Positions 6,621 to 14,254 of a DNA stretch of 14,254 bases are shown here, piece by piece; the first letter of the stretch is position 1, and every line of letters begins with the position of its first letter. Made by a program: the position numbers and the translations under genes. The stretch comes from CAYLMM01 sp964646035 (GTDB lineage Bacteria; Krumholzibacteriota; Krumholzibacteriia; LZORAL124-64-63): positions 1 through 14,254 of the forward strand of contig CAZYDJ010000058.1 of the NCBI GenBank assembly GCA_964646035.1. Direction: 5' to 3'. The notes under the pieces are model-generated. The model was not told the origin of the DNA, did no database searches, and saw nothing but the letters and a program-made list of their open reading frames with translations.

Positions 6621-8129
6621 TCAGTCAGACTGATCCGCCACCGCCTCCTCCCCCTGATATTCGCCGGCGGCGACCGCGAGCACCGTGCGGCAGGCCAGCC
6701 GGGCGACCGCGGCGAGCAGTTCGGGGTCGATTGTTTCCGGCGTGTCGCTCGGCTTGTGCAGATGCGTGTAGCTGTTGGTGGTGGCGAAGTAGAGGGTGGG
6801 TACGCCGGCTTCGTGGAACGGCGTGGCGTCCGCTCCTCCTGCACCCCAGGTCCTCTCGACGCTCAGTCCGGCGTGCTCCTTGTCGATCTGCCGGGCCAGG
6901 CCCCAGAGCCGGGGCTGGGTCTTGCCTCCCCCGAGATGGATGCTGTCGCCGTGGGCCACGCAGTCCAGGTTGAGCATCGCCACCGTGCGCGCCAGGGGAA
7001 TGGCCGGGTTGTCGACGTAATGGCGGGCTCCGTAAAGACCCTGTTCCTCGCCGGCGAAGAGAACGAAGACGATCGAGCGGCGGGGCGCCTCGTCGGCGGC
7101 CGCGATCGCCGCCGCTATCGCCATCACCGCGGCGCTGCCGGATGCGTTGTCGTTGGCTCCGGGAAAGAGCAGGTCGCCCTGCATTCCCACATGGTCGAGA
7201 TGAGCCCCGATGACCACGCATTCACCGGCCAGTTCGGGATCCGATCCCGGCAGGACGCCGACCACGTTGCAGACATCGGCGCGGGGCTCGTAGCGGGGAT
7301 GCACCGAGATGCGGGCCCGGGCCGGCAGCTCGCGCGAGCGGGGGGTCCGGGTAGAGTCGATCTCCCGCTGCAACCCGGTCAACTCCGCCATTCCTCCGGC
7401 GAAGAGACCCGCCGCGGCCTCCAATGAGATATGGGCCTGGGGCACGTCCATCGGCTGAACGCCATCTCCGTGCAGGACCGAACCGATCACCGGTTGCGGA
7501 TGCTCGTCGGCGGGACGCGAAACCAGCAGAACGGCCGCCGCGCCGCGGATGGCGGCGGTGATCGACTTCGGCCGCGGCAATTCCCGGTGCTCCCATCCCT
7601 CGCCGTCCTCGAGAGTCCAGCGCGGAGCCTGCTTGAAGGCCAGCACGACCTTGCCGCTGACGTCGATCCCCTCGTAATCGTCGTAACCGCGCTCCGGCAT
7701 GGAGATGCCGTAGCCGACGCAGACGACCGGCGCGTCGATATCGCCGCCGCCGGTGAACCCGCGCCAGACGTAGTCCGGGCCCAGCTCCAACTCCTTTTCG
7801 GATCCGTCGGCGCCGATCAGCGATACATTGCAGGGCGACGGGATCTCGTTGTATTCCATCTCGAAATGCTGGCGGAAGCCGTCTTCGCCTCCGGGCCGGA
7901 GACCCAGGTTGGAAAAGAGCCCGACCACGCCCGATACCGCCATGGCATAACCTTCGCCGCCCGGCATCCTGCCCATCATTTCCGGTGCGGCCAGGGTCTG
8001 CACCGCGGCGAACATATCGCTCGCGTCGATCGCGTCCGCGGGATCGGCGTCCGCCGCCCACGCGGGCGGAACACAGGCAACGAAGAGGATTGCGAGCATG
8101 AAGATTGCGGAAGCGGGCGGTCGACGCAT
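6621..8129 (-). CDS. Secreted M28 family zinc aminopeptidase with PA-like insert
   Basis: This 502-residue exported metallopeptidase is expected to remove N-terminal residues from peptides using two zinc ions. The ATG at 8127-8129 was chosen because AAAGGA (8137-8142 on the plus strand) lies 7 nt upstream and a signal peptide begins there, probably cleaved after AWA at residue 25. A region at ~125-225 resembles a protease-associated (PA) domain. The M28 core follows, with all expected residues visible: His310 and Asp312 in GAHLDHVG, Asp327 in PGANDNASG, catalytic Glu361 and ligand Glu362 in FAGEEQGLYG, Asp389 in MLNLDC, and His458 in HKPSDTPE. Length is normal for PA-containing members. It could act with the convergent S8 protease on extracellular protein, but that link is inferred from proximity. 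A promoter is not obvious: a TGCTACATT extended -10-like sequence sits in the loop of the upstream terminator. Partial read-through from the DUF5916 gene is also possible. Confidence 0.93.
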   Translation of the reverse strand: MRRPPASAIFMLAILFVACVPPAWAADADPADAIDASDMFAAVQTLAAPEMMGRMPGGEGYAMAVSGVVGLFSNLGLRPGGEDGFRQHFEMEYNEIPSPCNVSLIGADGSEKELELGPDYVWRGFTGGGDIDAPVVCVGYGISMPERGYDDYEGIDVSGKVVLAFKQAPRWTLEDGEGWEHRELPRPKSITAAIRGAAAVLLVSRPADEHPQPVIGSVLHGDGVQPMDVPQAHISLEAAAGLFAGGMAELTGLQREIDSTRTPRSRELPARARISVHPRYEPRADVCNVVGVLPGSDPELAGECVVIGAHLDHVGMQGDLLFPGANDNASGSAAVMAIAAAIAAADEAPRRSIVFVLFAGEEQGLYGARHYVDNPAIPLARTVAMLNLDCVAHGDSIHLGGGKTQPRLWGLARQIDKEHAGLSVERTWGAGGADATPFHEAGVPTLYFATTNSYTHLHKPSDTPETIDPELLAAVARLACRTVLAVAAGEYQGEEAVADQSD

Positions 8130-8153
8130 CTGGAAATCCTTTCGGTACTGACG

Positions 8154-8194
8154 AAAAAGGCCGGCCGGTAATGTAGCACATCCCCGACCGGCCG
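8154..8194 (-). terminator. Intrinsic terminator of the DUF5916 gene
   Basis: The plus-strand arms CGGCCGGT (8162-8169) and ACCGGCCG (8187-8194) form a perfect 8-bp stem with a 17-nt loop. On the minus strand five Ts (8154-8158) follow three bases after the stem. It lies between the DUF5916 stop and the M28 start, so the two genes are probably only partly co-transcribed. The loop is long, which lowers confidence. Confidence 0.6.
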
Positions 8195-8218
8195 TCGCGC
8201 CTACCCGGCGATTCCGCC

Positions 8219-10483
8219 TCAGATCTGGAAGAGATACTGCAGCTTCATGAAGTACTGGCGGTTGGTCAGGCGCCAGCCGTCGATACCGTCCTGGGCAACC
8301 TTCAAATCGCGATAATCGCGGGTGGATCCAATGTAGAAGATGGAGAACGGGTTGAGCCGATAGGTCAGCAGCGGATCCGCCTCCCACGTCCGGCCGTGAT
8401 CCCTGTACTGGAGAACGACCCTGACCGCCAGCTCCCGGTTCAACTGCAGCGAGAACTTGGTGCGCATCACGTAATCCTTGTACAGCTCGGCGTCGGTCTC
8501 CACATCCCTGCTGCGCAGATATTCGATATTGGGCTCGATGACCAGGTTGGACAGCGGCTTGATCCTGGCCCACAGATAGTGGCTGTGCTCCTTGCCCATC
8601 ACGAGATCGCCGCGGGCGATCCGCTCGCCGTAGTTCAGCGACCAGCCGAAGCGCAGGAAATCGGAGGGAGTTGTATCGCCGCAGAGATGAAGGGCCCAGA
8701 TATTGTCGAAGTGGACGCCGCCGAAAAGCTCGTTGCTGCGCAGATACTGCATGTGGAAGGAAGTCTGGGCCAATTTCAGTTGGGTGGACAGGTCCAGGGT
8801 CAGCCATTCGTCCTTGATGGTGCCGTCGTAATCCCAGACCCGGGCGATGTTGAAGCTGGGCTGCGTCCAGTCGATTATGCCGTCGTCGAAATACTTCATG
8901 TATTCGTTTTCGACCGAAATCCACCGGCGGTTGTTGCGGTTGATGAATCCGTTCTCGGCCCTGAATTCCGGGCTGTAATCCGTGTAATTCAGCGAATACG
9001 ACCAGCGGCGCGCCTGGCGCTCGAAACCGGCGACGTAGGCGTAGCCCCAGAAATCCTCGCCGTCGAAGGCGGCGGTATGCTCGCCGTCGGCGAATGTCTG
9101 CTGATCGAATCCGGCGCTCATGTCCGGATCGTCCGGCTCGACCGTACGCGAAGCCAGGGTCTGGAAACGGAACTGGTGATTCTGGTCGAGACGGATGCAG
9201 CCGTCGGCTCCGAAAACGGTGCCGGCGCCGTCGCTGTTCTCGAGCCGGCGGTCGGTGGCGATGAAGCCCAGGTGGGACTGCTCGCCCATGGCCTGCTGCA
9301 CGCGCAGGATATTGGAGATCGAACGCCCGCCGGCGGCGAATTCGCTACGCTCGGTGAACGGCACGATGTAGGGCGTGTGCTCGTCGCGGGCCATCAGATA
9401 GGCGACGCTGGTGCCGCCCTGGCGCCCGGTCAATTTGGCGGCGAATTCCGGGTCGTTGATCGACCGCGTATAGACCGTGTTGATGTAGGTCTGGAAGAGG
9501 TCGCTGCCTTCAAGGAAGAAGGGCCGCTTCTCCTCGTACGACAGCGCGAAGGTGGTGTTGACATCCATCTGCGCGGCGTCGGCCTCCACCTGGCTGAAAT
9601 CCGGATTGTACGTCGCCTCGGCGGTCATGTTGGAGTCCAGGACATACTTCATTCCCAGGGAGACATCCGCATCGACGTCGGCGTTTTTCCAGTCGCCGGC
9701 GGCGTCCCGCTCGCCGGACTGGGTGGCGACGAATGAAGGCAGCAATTCCAGGCCCTTGCCGGGACTGACGTCGCTGATGCCGTATACGGTGCCCCACTGG
9801 CAGGGCCAGCAAGGCTCGTCCCGGTTCATCCCCACCCAGGAATACTGGCCGCGCACTTCACGGGGATGGTTCCTCCAGAAATCCATCCGCCACACCTGAT
9901 CCGCGGTATCGGGAAAGCGCAGGCTGGAAAAAGGAATCGCGAATTCGACTACGTAGCCGAAATCCGTGATCTGGCCGTCTGCCCGGTAGACCATGTCGAA
10001 GCTGGTGTCCTCGCCCACGTTCGGCGACCACATCAGGTCGCCCTGCACTCCGTAGGGGTTGGCCATGATCTCGTAGGCCGATGTCTGGTTGCCGTAGGTG
10101 TCGATCAGGACGATGACGTTGTCGTCCCTGAAGATGTTGTCCCTCTCGGCCATCGTGGCCCTCACGAGCGTCGGATCGTCCCGGCAGACGAAGGCGACGT
10201 ACAGGTTATCCTGGTCGTAGGCGATCATGACCTCGGTGTCGACCGGGGGCTCGGTCTGGTCGCCGGGACGGTGTTCGGAGAAGCCGTCGACCTTGGCCGC
10301 GCCGACCCAGCCCGCATCGTCCAGGCGGCCGTCGACGGTGATGTCGCCGGCGGCGGGCTCGATGGTCAGCTCGGGAAGATAGCTGGGCTGGAAGTCGTCG
10401 GCGGCGAAGGATTCGGACACGCAGCAACATCCGACTGCCAGGACTGCTGCGAACAGAGCGGTGAAACCGGCTTTGCTTGTCAT
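8219..10483 (-). CDS. DUF5916 outer-membrane protein with N-terminal CBM9-like domain
   Basis: This 754-residue protein has a signal peptide (residues 1-27, possible cleavage after SFA). Residues ~35-235 form a CBM9-like beta-sandwich domain (ITVDGRLDDAGW, DNLYVAFVCRD, FEIPFSSLRF-like FAIPFSSLRF). From ~245 to the end is DUF5916, probably an outer-membrane beta-barrel. The family hallmark is clear at ~292-330: NPDFSQVEADAAQMD followed by EEKRPFFLEGSDLF. The C-terminus MKLQYLFQI has the alternating hydrophobic pattern of a last barrel strand, with Ile instead of the usual Phe. Cys225 and Cys228 form a CWPC motif in the first domain, and three adjacent Cys (19-21) lie in the signal region. The ATG at 10481-10483 is preceded by AGGAG at a longer than usual 12-nt spacing. 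Function is unknown for the family; sugar or peptide binding is possible. Family call is strong, role is not. Confidence 0.9.
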   Translation of the reverse strand: MTSKAGFTALFAAVLAVGCCCVSESFAADDFQPSYLPELTIEPAAGDITVDGRLDDAGWVGAAKVDGFSEHRPGDQTEPPVDTEVMIAYDQDNLYVAFVCRDDPTLVRATMAERDNIFRDDNVIVLIDTYGNQTSAYEIMANPYGVQGDLMWSPNVGEDTSFDMVYRADGQITDFGYVVEFAIPFSSLRFPDTADQVWRMDFWRNHPREVRGQYSWVGMNRDEPCWPCQWGTVYGISDVSPGKGLELLPSFVATQSGERDAAGDWKNADVDADVSLGMKYVLDSNMTAEATYNPDFSQVEADAAQMDVNTTFALSYEEKRPFFLEGSDLFQTYINTVYTRSINDPEFAAKLTGRQGGTSVAYLMARDEHTPYIVPFTERSEFAAGGRSISNILRVQQAMGEQSHLGFIATDRRLENSDGAGTVFGADGCIRLDQNHQFRFQTLASRTVEPDDPDMSAGFDQQTFADGEHTAAFDGEDFWGYAYVAGFERQARRWSYSLNYTDYSPEFRAENGFINRNNRRWISVENEYMKYFDDGIIDWTQPSFNIARVWDYDGTIKDEWLTLDLSTQLKLAQTSFHMQYLRSNELFGGVHFDNIWALHLCGDTTPSDFLRFGWSLNYGERIARGDLVMGKEHSHYLWARIKPLSNLVIEPNIEYLRSRDVETDAELYKDYVMRTKFSLQLNRELAVRVVLQYRDHGRTWEADPLLTYRLNPFSIFYIGSTRDYRDLKVAQDGIDGWRLTNRQYFMKLQYLFQI

Positions 10484-10620
10484 GGGACGGTTGGACTCCT
10501 GGTTGATCCCGGCGAGGGGCGCTGTTCGGAATGCCATCAACAAGAACTGGCTTACGTTTACTATTCGACAATGTTGCTGCCGGAAGCGTTGCCGCGCAAC
10601 CGTAAGTCGGGTTCCGATAC

Positions 10621-10646
10621 GCAAAAGCGGCTCCGTATGGAGCCGC
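10621..10646 (-). terminator. Intrinsic terminator of the nuo operon
   Basis: The plus-strand arms GCGGCTCC (10627-10634) and GGAGCCGC (10639-10646) form a perfect 8-bp stem with a 4-nt loop. On the minus strand TTTT (10623-10626) follows directly. It is 32 nt after the nuoN stop and marks this as the end of the complex I operon. Confidence 0.85.
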
Positions 10647-10677
10647 CCCGTGCGTGTTCGTTTGCGGACCGGAGGGG

Positions 10678-12198
10678 CTAGATGCCGGTGAAGAAATGCT
10701 CGATCGCCCGGTCGGCCAGATCCTTGAAGAATCCCCAATAGAGACCGAGCGCCAGCGTCGGCACCGCGAGCACGACCAGCGAGATCATGTGCAGCGGAGC
10801 GACCGGCACCTGCTGCATCTCGCCCTCGTACTTGGTGAAGTACATCGCCCGGGCGATCCGCATGTAGTAGAAGAGGCTGACCACGCTGTTCAGTACGCCG
10901 ATGATCGCGAGCCAGTAGTACTCGCGGTGCATCACTTCGGCGAAGAGGTAGAACTTGCCGATGAATCCCGCGGTGGGCGGCAGTCCGGTCAACGAGAACA
11001 GGAAGAGCGTCATCATCGCCGCGGCCCAGGGGGCGCGGAAGCCGAGGCCGGCGTAGTCCGAGATCTCCTCGCCGGCGAGGCGGTTGTTCATCGCGACCAC
11101 GAACAGGAACGCGCCCAGGTTCATCACCGAATAGACCAGCAGATAGAAGAGTATCGCCTGCAGACCCTGGCCGGTCAGCAACAGGAATCCCATCAGCAGA
11201 TAGCCGACGTGGGCGATGCTGGAATAGGCCAGCAGCCGCTTGACGTTGGTCTGCCTCACCGCGACCAGGTTGCCGTAGGTCATCGTGACCACCGACAGCA
11301 CGGCCACCAGCAGCGGCCAGTCGACCCTGCCCACCACGGCCCCGACGTCGGCGGCGCTTTCCGCGGCGAAGGAAGTGTAGAAGAAGCGGATCAGCAGGGC
11401 GAAGCCGGCGGCCTTGGGGCCGACCGAGAAGAAGGCGGCGATCGGCGTCGGCGCGCCCTCGTAGACGTCCGGGCACCAGAAATGGAACGGCACCATGGCG
11501 ATCTTGTAGCCCAGTCCGGCCAGCACCAGCACCGAGATCGTCAACAGGGCCAGCGGATCGGGCGAACCGGCGCGCAGGGCCTCGCGGATGGCGACGAAGT
11601 CGGTGGCTCCGGTCAGTCCGTAGACCAGGGACAGTCCGTAGAGCATGATTCCCGAACTGACGGCTCCGAAGATGATGTACTTCACCGAGGCCTCGGTCGA
11701 ACGCCGGCTGGTCCGCATATATCCGGCCATGACGTAGCTGGTCAGGCTCACCAATTCGAGCGACAGGTACAGCATCAGCAGATCGCGGGCCGCAGCCATC
11801 ACCATCATGCCGCCGGTCATCAGGGCGATCAGGGCAAAGTATTCGCCCTTGTTCTCGCGCCGCGGACCCATGATCTCGCGGCTGGACCAGGAAAAGAGGA
11901 TGGTCACCACGGCGACGAAGGCGAAGAGGATGCGGAAGAAGCCGGTCATCCCGTCGATGACCAGCAGATCGCCGAGCATCCCGTGGGGAACCTGGGGCAT
12001 TCCGGTCGCGGAGAAGACCAGCGCGGCGATGGATCCGGCCAGCGCCACGCAGAACGGGGCGAACGGACGACGGCCGCGGAAAACCAGGTCGGACAACAGC
12101 GCGAGCAGGAAGGCGCCGAAAAGAATCGCCTCGGGGACGAAACCGGCGAAATCCGACCAGCTCGGGATGCGCAGCGTCTGCAGCAGGTCAACGTTCAA
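10678..12198 (-). CDS. nuoN: NADH-quinone oxidoreductase subunit N
   Basis: This is an antiporter-like membrane subunit of complex I, with about 14 membrane helices; it carries protons across the inner membrane during NADH oxidation. The chosen start is TTG at 12196-12198 (506 residues). AAGGAG lies 8 nt before it, whereas another TTG at 12214-12216 lies upstream of that ribosome-binding site. Key charged residues are present: Glu148 in YLSLELVSLTSY, Lys232 in GYKIAMVPFHFW, Lys262 in SVGPKAAGF, and Lys415 in AGFIGKFYLFAEV. The motif RLLAYSSIAHVGY is typical of the Mrp-antiporter-like family. It follows nuoM by 30 bp and is the last gene of the operon. Confidence 0.95.
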   Translation of the reverse strand: MNVDLLQTLRIPSWSDFAGFVPEAILFGAFLLALLSDLVFRGRRPFAPFCVALAGSIAALVFSATGMPQVPHGMLGDLLVIDGMTGFFRILFAFVAVVTILFSWSSREIMGPRRENKGEYFALIALMTGGMMVMAAARDLLMLYLSLELVSLTSYVMAGYMRTSRRSTEASVKYIIFGAVSSGIMLYGLSLVYGLTGATDFVAIREALRAGSPDPLALLTISVLVLAGLGYKIAMVPFHFWCPDVYEGAPTPIAAFFSVGPKAAGFALLIRFFYTSFAAESAADVGAVVGRVDWPLLVAVLSVVTMTYGNLVAVRQTNVKRLLAYSSIAHVGYLLMGFLLLTGQGLQAILFYLLVYSVMNLGAFLFVVAMNNRLAGEEISDYAGLGFRAPWAAAMMTLFLFSLTGLPPTAGFIGKFYLFAEVMHREYYWLAIIGVLNSVVSLFYYMRIARAMYFTKYEGEMQQVPVAPLHMISLVVLAVPTLALGLYWGFFKDLADRAIEHFFTGI

Positions 12199-12228
12199 CA
12201 GGGACACTCCTTGCAACGACCCGGGGGC

Positions 12229-13725
12229 CTAGCCCGCCACGACCTTGATCAGGTGGTTCAACGATACCTTCATCAGGTTCAGCACCGGCATCGGATAGAC
12301 GCCCAGCACCAGCACGATGACGCCGATCGGCACGAGGGTGACCAGCTCCCGCGCGTTGATGTCGGGCAGCGAATCGTATTTGTCCTGCTTGGGGCCGAGG
12401 AACACGCGCTGCAGCATCCACAGCACGTAAGCGGCGCCGATGACCACGCCCAGGGCGCTGATGATCGTGATTGTCCGATGCACCGGGAAGGCGCCCATGA
12501 AGACCATCACTTCGCTCACGAAGCCGGAAAGTCCCGGCAGTCCGAGAGCGGCAAACAGGGCGAAAGAGAACACCGACGTGTAGATCGGCATCTGCAGGCC
12601 GAGGCCGCCGAAGCCGTTGATCTCGCGGTGATGGGCCCGGTCGTAGATGACGCCGACGCAGAGGAAGAGCATGGCCGTGATCGTGCCGTGATTGAACATC
12701 TGCAGCACGGCGCCGTTGATGCCGGCGACGGTCATCGACGACATCCCCAGCAGCACGTAGCCCATATGGCTGACCGACGAGTACGCCACCAGCTTCTTCA
12801 TGTCCGTCTGGGCCATGGCGCAGAAGGCGCCGTAGAGGATGTTGATGGCGCCGAGAATCGCCATCGGCACCATGAAGTTGGTGGCCTGGTCGGGCAGCAT
12901 CGGATAGCTGATGCGCAGGATGCCGTAGGTGCCCATCTTCAGCAGCACGCCGGCCAGGATTACAGACACCGCCGTGGGCGCCTCGACGTGGGCGTCGGGC
13001 AGCCAGGTGTGGAACGGGAAGATCGGCACCTTGATGGCGAAGCCGATGAACAGTCCGATCCAGACGATGAACCGCACCGAGTTGAGGTTCAGGATGCCGC
13101 CGTGGTTGGCCTGGTCCATCATGTGCAGCATGTTGAACGTATGGCCGCCGGTGACCGGATCCTGGACGTTGAAGTAGAAGGCGATCATCGCCAGCAGCAT
13201 CAACACCGAACCGGCCAGCGTGTAGAGGAAGAACTTGATCGCCGCGTATTCCTTGCGCGGGCCGCCCCAGATGCCGATCAGGAAGTACATCGGCAGCAGC
13301 ATCACTTCCCAGAACACGTAGAACAGGAAGAAGTCCATGGCGCAGAAGACGCCCATCATGCCCGTCTCGAGCAGCAGGAACAGGGCGAAGTAGCCCTTGA
13401 TCGCCTTCTCGATCCGCCACGACGCGATGATGCAGAGGAACGAAAGCAAGGCCGTCAGCAGCACCATCGGTATGCTCAGGCCGTCGATGGCCATGAAGTA
13501 CTCGATGTTGAAGCTCTTGATCCAGGTGTAGTGCTCCACGAACTGCAGACCGGCGGTGGTCCGGTCGAAGTTCATGAACAACTGCACCGCCAGTACCAGC
13601 GGCACCGCGGCCGCGGCGGCGGCCACCGTCTTGATGGTCTCCTTGCGCTCGGACGGCAGAAACAAGATTGCCGCCGCGCCGATGACCGGGAAAAAGGTCA
13701 TCCAGGAGAGAATGTGGTCACCCAT
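12229..13725 (-). CDS. nuoM: NADH-quinone oxidoreductase subunit M
   Basis: This 498-residue antiporter-like proton-pumping subunit of complex I has about 14 membrane helices. The ATG at 13723-13725 has AGGAG 8 nt upstream. Conserved residues match E. coli NuoM closely: Glu140 in FWEVMLLPMYF (E144), Lys232 in FAIKVPIFPFHTWLPDAHVE (K234), Lys263 in GVLLKMGTYG (K265), and Glu405 in GFVSEVMVFMG (E407). The signature KKLVAYSSVSHMGYVLLG is present. It lies 25 bp after nuoL and 30 bp before nuoN, in the usual L-M-N order. Length is normal. Confidence 0.97.
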   Translation of the reverse strand: MGDHILSWMTFFPVIGAAAILFLPSERKETIKTVAAAAAAVPLVLAVQLFMNFDRTTAGLQFVEHYTWIKSFNIEYFMAIDGLSIPMVLLTALLSFLCIIASWRIEKAIKGYFALFLLLETGMMGVFCAMDFFLFYVFWEVMLLPMYFLIGIWGGPRKEYAAIKFFLYTLAGSVLMLLAMIAFYFNVQDPVTGGHTFNMLHMMDQANHGGILNLNSVRFIVWIGLFIGFAIKVPIFPFHTWLPDAHVEAPTAVSVILAGVLLKMGTYGILRISYPMLPDQATNFMVPMAILGAINILYGAFCAMAQTDMKKLVAYSSVSHMGYVLLGMSSMTVAGINGAVLQMFNHGTITAMLFLCVGVIYDRAHHREINGFGGLGLQMPIYTSVFSFALFAALGLPGLSGFVSEVMVFMGAFPVHRTITIISALGVVIGAAYVLWMLQRVFLGPKQDKYDSLPDINARELVTLVPIGVIVLVLGVYPMPVLNLMKVSLNHLIKVVAG

Positions 13726-13750
13726 TGACTGCGCTCCTCTCGGGTGGTCC

Positions 13751-14254
13751 CTACAGGGCCCGAAACACGAAGATCAAAAGCAATATCGAGAAACAGACAT
13801 AGACCAGGTACGTCTGCACTCTTCCGGTCTGAATGCGCCGGATACTCTCGCCGGCGCCTTGGATCACATGGCCGACACCGTTGACCAGGCCGTCCACGAA
13901 GAAGTTGTCGAACCAGCCGCTGATCCAACTCACCATGCGGGTCAACCAGCCGAAGCCGTTGACGATGCCGTCCACCACGACACGGTCGAAGGTTCCGCTG
14001 GCGCCGCTGATCCAGTACGTCGCCCGATATACCGTGGCGGCGTAGATCTCATCGAAGAAATACATCCTCTGCAGCACGAGGTGGACGCCGGGCAGCTTCG
14101 CCTGCCATTGCTCGCTGCGGATGCTGCGGCGGATGTAGGTCAGCCAAGAGAGCAGGATGCCCAGGCCGGCCACGGCGATCGAAAGGAACATCGCCCGCTG
14201 GTGGGCGATGTGATGGACGTCGTGGCCTCCGTGCCCGGCTGCCGCGGCGTGGAC
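13751..14254 (-). CDS. nuoL: NADH-quinone oxidoreductase subunit L, C-terminal part only
   Basis: Only the last ~167 codons of this complex I antiporter-like subunit lie in the window; the frame is open through base 254 of the last kilobase, so the ATG at 14189-14191 is internal. Visible are a His-rich linker (GHGGHDVHHIAHQ), a membrane helix (FLSIAVAGLGILLSWLTY), and YFFDEIYAATVYRATYW, followed by a soluble or amphipathic stretch. The last membrane helix is VYVCFSILLLIFVF. The order L-M-N downstream and the RRIQTGRVQTY motif before the last helix support NuoL. An oddity is a duplicated module: FDRVVVDGIVNGFG (13949-13990) and FDNFFVDGLVNGVG (13871-13912) repeat with a 26-residue period. Confidence 0.92.
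   Translation of the reverse strand, partial: VHAAAAGHGGHDVHHIAHQRAMFLSIAVAGLGILLSWLTYIRRSIRSEQWQAKLPGVHLVLQRMYFFDEIYAATVYRATYWISGASGTFDRVVVDGIVNGFGWLTRMVSWISGWFDNFFVDGLVNGVGHVIQGAGESIRRIQTGRVQTYLVYVCFSILLLIFVFRAL

Noticed and set aside
6608..6639. Inverted repeats between the convergent S8 and M28 genes (GGCGG/CCGCC and TCAGTCAGACTGA)
   Set aside because: They could fold, but no T-run follows on either strand and the repeat overlaps the M28 stop and last codons; not enough for a terminator call.
8130..8924. Long N-terminal extension of the M28 peptidase frame
   Set aside because: It overlaps the DUF5916 coding region in another frame; the signal peptide and ribosome-binding site place the start at 8129.
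10484..10620. A promoter for the DUF5916 gene
   Set aside because: Only poor -35/-10 matches were found on the minus strand; a small GTTGC-CGC-GCAAC hairpin at 10588-10600 is present but has no clear role.
10484..11476. Long N-terminal extension of the DUF5916 frame into nuoN
   Set aside because: It would overlap nuoN and the terminator at 10621-10646; the signal peptide begins at 10483.
10654..13728. A 1024-codon open frame on the plus strand opposite nuoN and nuoM
   Set aside because: It is antisense to two clearly conserved genes, is extremely rich in His, Gln, Asp, Glu and Arg with no domain, and is what GC-rich codon use of membrane proteins produces on the other strand.
13751..14191. 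A separate 146-residue membrane protein starting at 14191
   Set aside because: The frame remains open to the window edge with a His-rich linker typical of NuoL, so the ATG is internal.

Overview
This 14.25-kb window is high-GC DNA, and nearly all of it is ordinary protein-coding sequence. It looks like a Gram-negative, respiring bacterium of the FCB type (for example Krumholzibacteriota, Eisenbacteria or a relative). That placement is an inference. It rests on a secreted protease ending in a PNPFNPST / FlgD-Ig-like tail, a DUF5916 outer-membrane protein, an RND efflux pump (hence an outer membrane) and a Nuo-type complex I. No mobile element, CRISPR array, rRNA or tRNA gene was seen.

Layout, left to right. 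(1) 1-2570, plus strand: the last ~856 residues of an RND efflux permease, followed by a strong hairpin without a U-run. (2) 2571-2964: a 394-bp, locally AT-rich intergenic region and the most interesting part. It holds a TATAAT promoter and a probable ~125-nt small RNA or attenuated leader made of two perfect 10-bp hairpins, the second followed by a U-rich tract. It also holds a second promoter overlapped by an imperfect palindrome, and mutually exclusive hairpins just before the next gene. (3) 2965-6606, plus strand: a 1213-residue multidomain secreted subtilisin-like (S8) protease. (4) 6621-8129, minus strand, convergent with the protease: a secreted M28 zinc aminopeptidase with a PA-like insert. 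(5) 8219-10483, minus strand: a DUF5916 protein with an N-terminal CBM9-like domain and a predicted outer-membrane barrel, ending in an intrinsic terminator. (6) 10678-14254, minus strand: the end of a complex I operon in the order nuoL (partial), nuoM, nuoN, closed by a clear intrinsic terminator.

How the genes may work together: NuoL, NuoM and NuoN are the antiporter-like, proton-pumping membrane subunits of NADH:quinone oxidoreductase. The S8 protease and the M28 peptidase have signal peptides and could together degrade extracellular protein, one as an endopeptidase and the other trimming peptides. The RND permease exports a substrate that cannot be named from this sequence.

The best candidate for something undescribed is the putative small RNA at about 2671-2796. 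Its pyrimidine-rich loop has an 8-nt perfect match to the Shine-Dalgarno region of the downstream protease gene. This comes from reading the sequence only and has not been tested.
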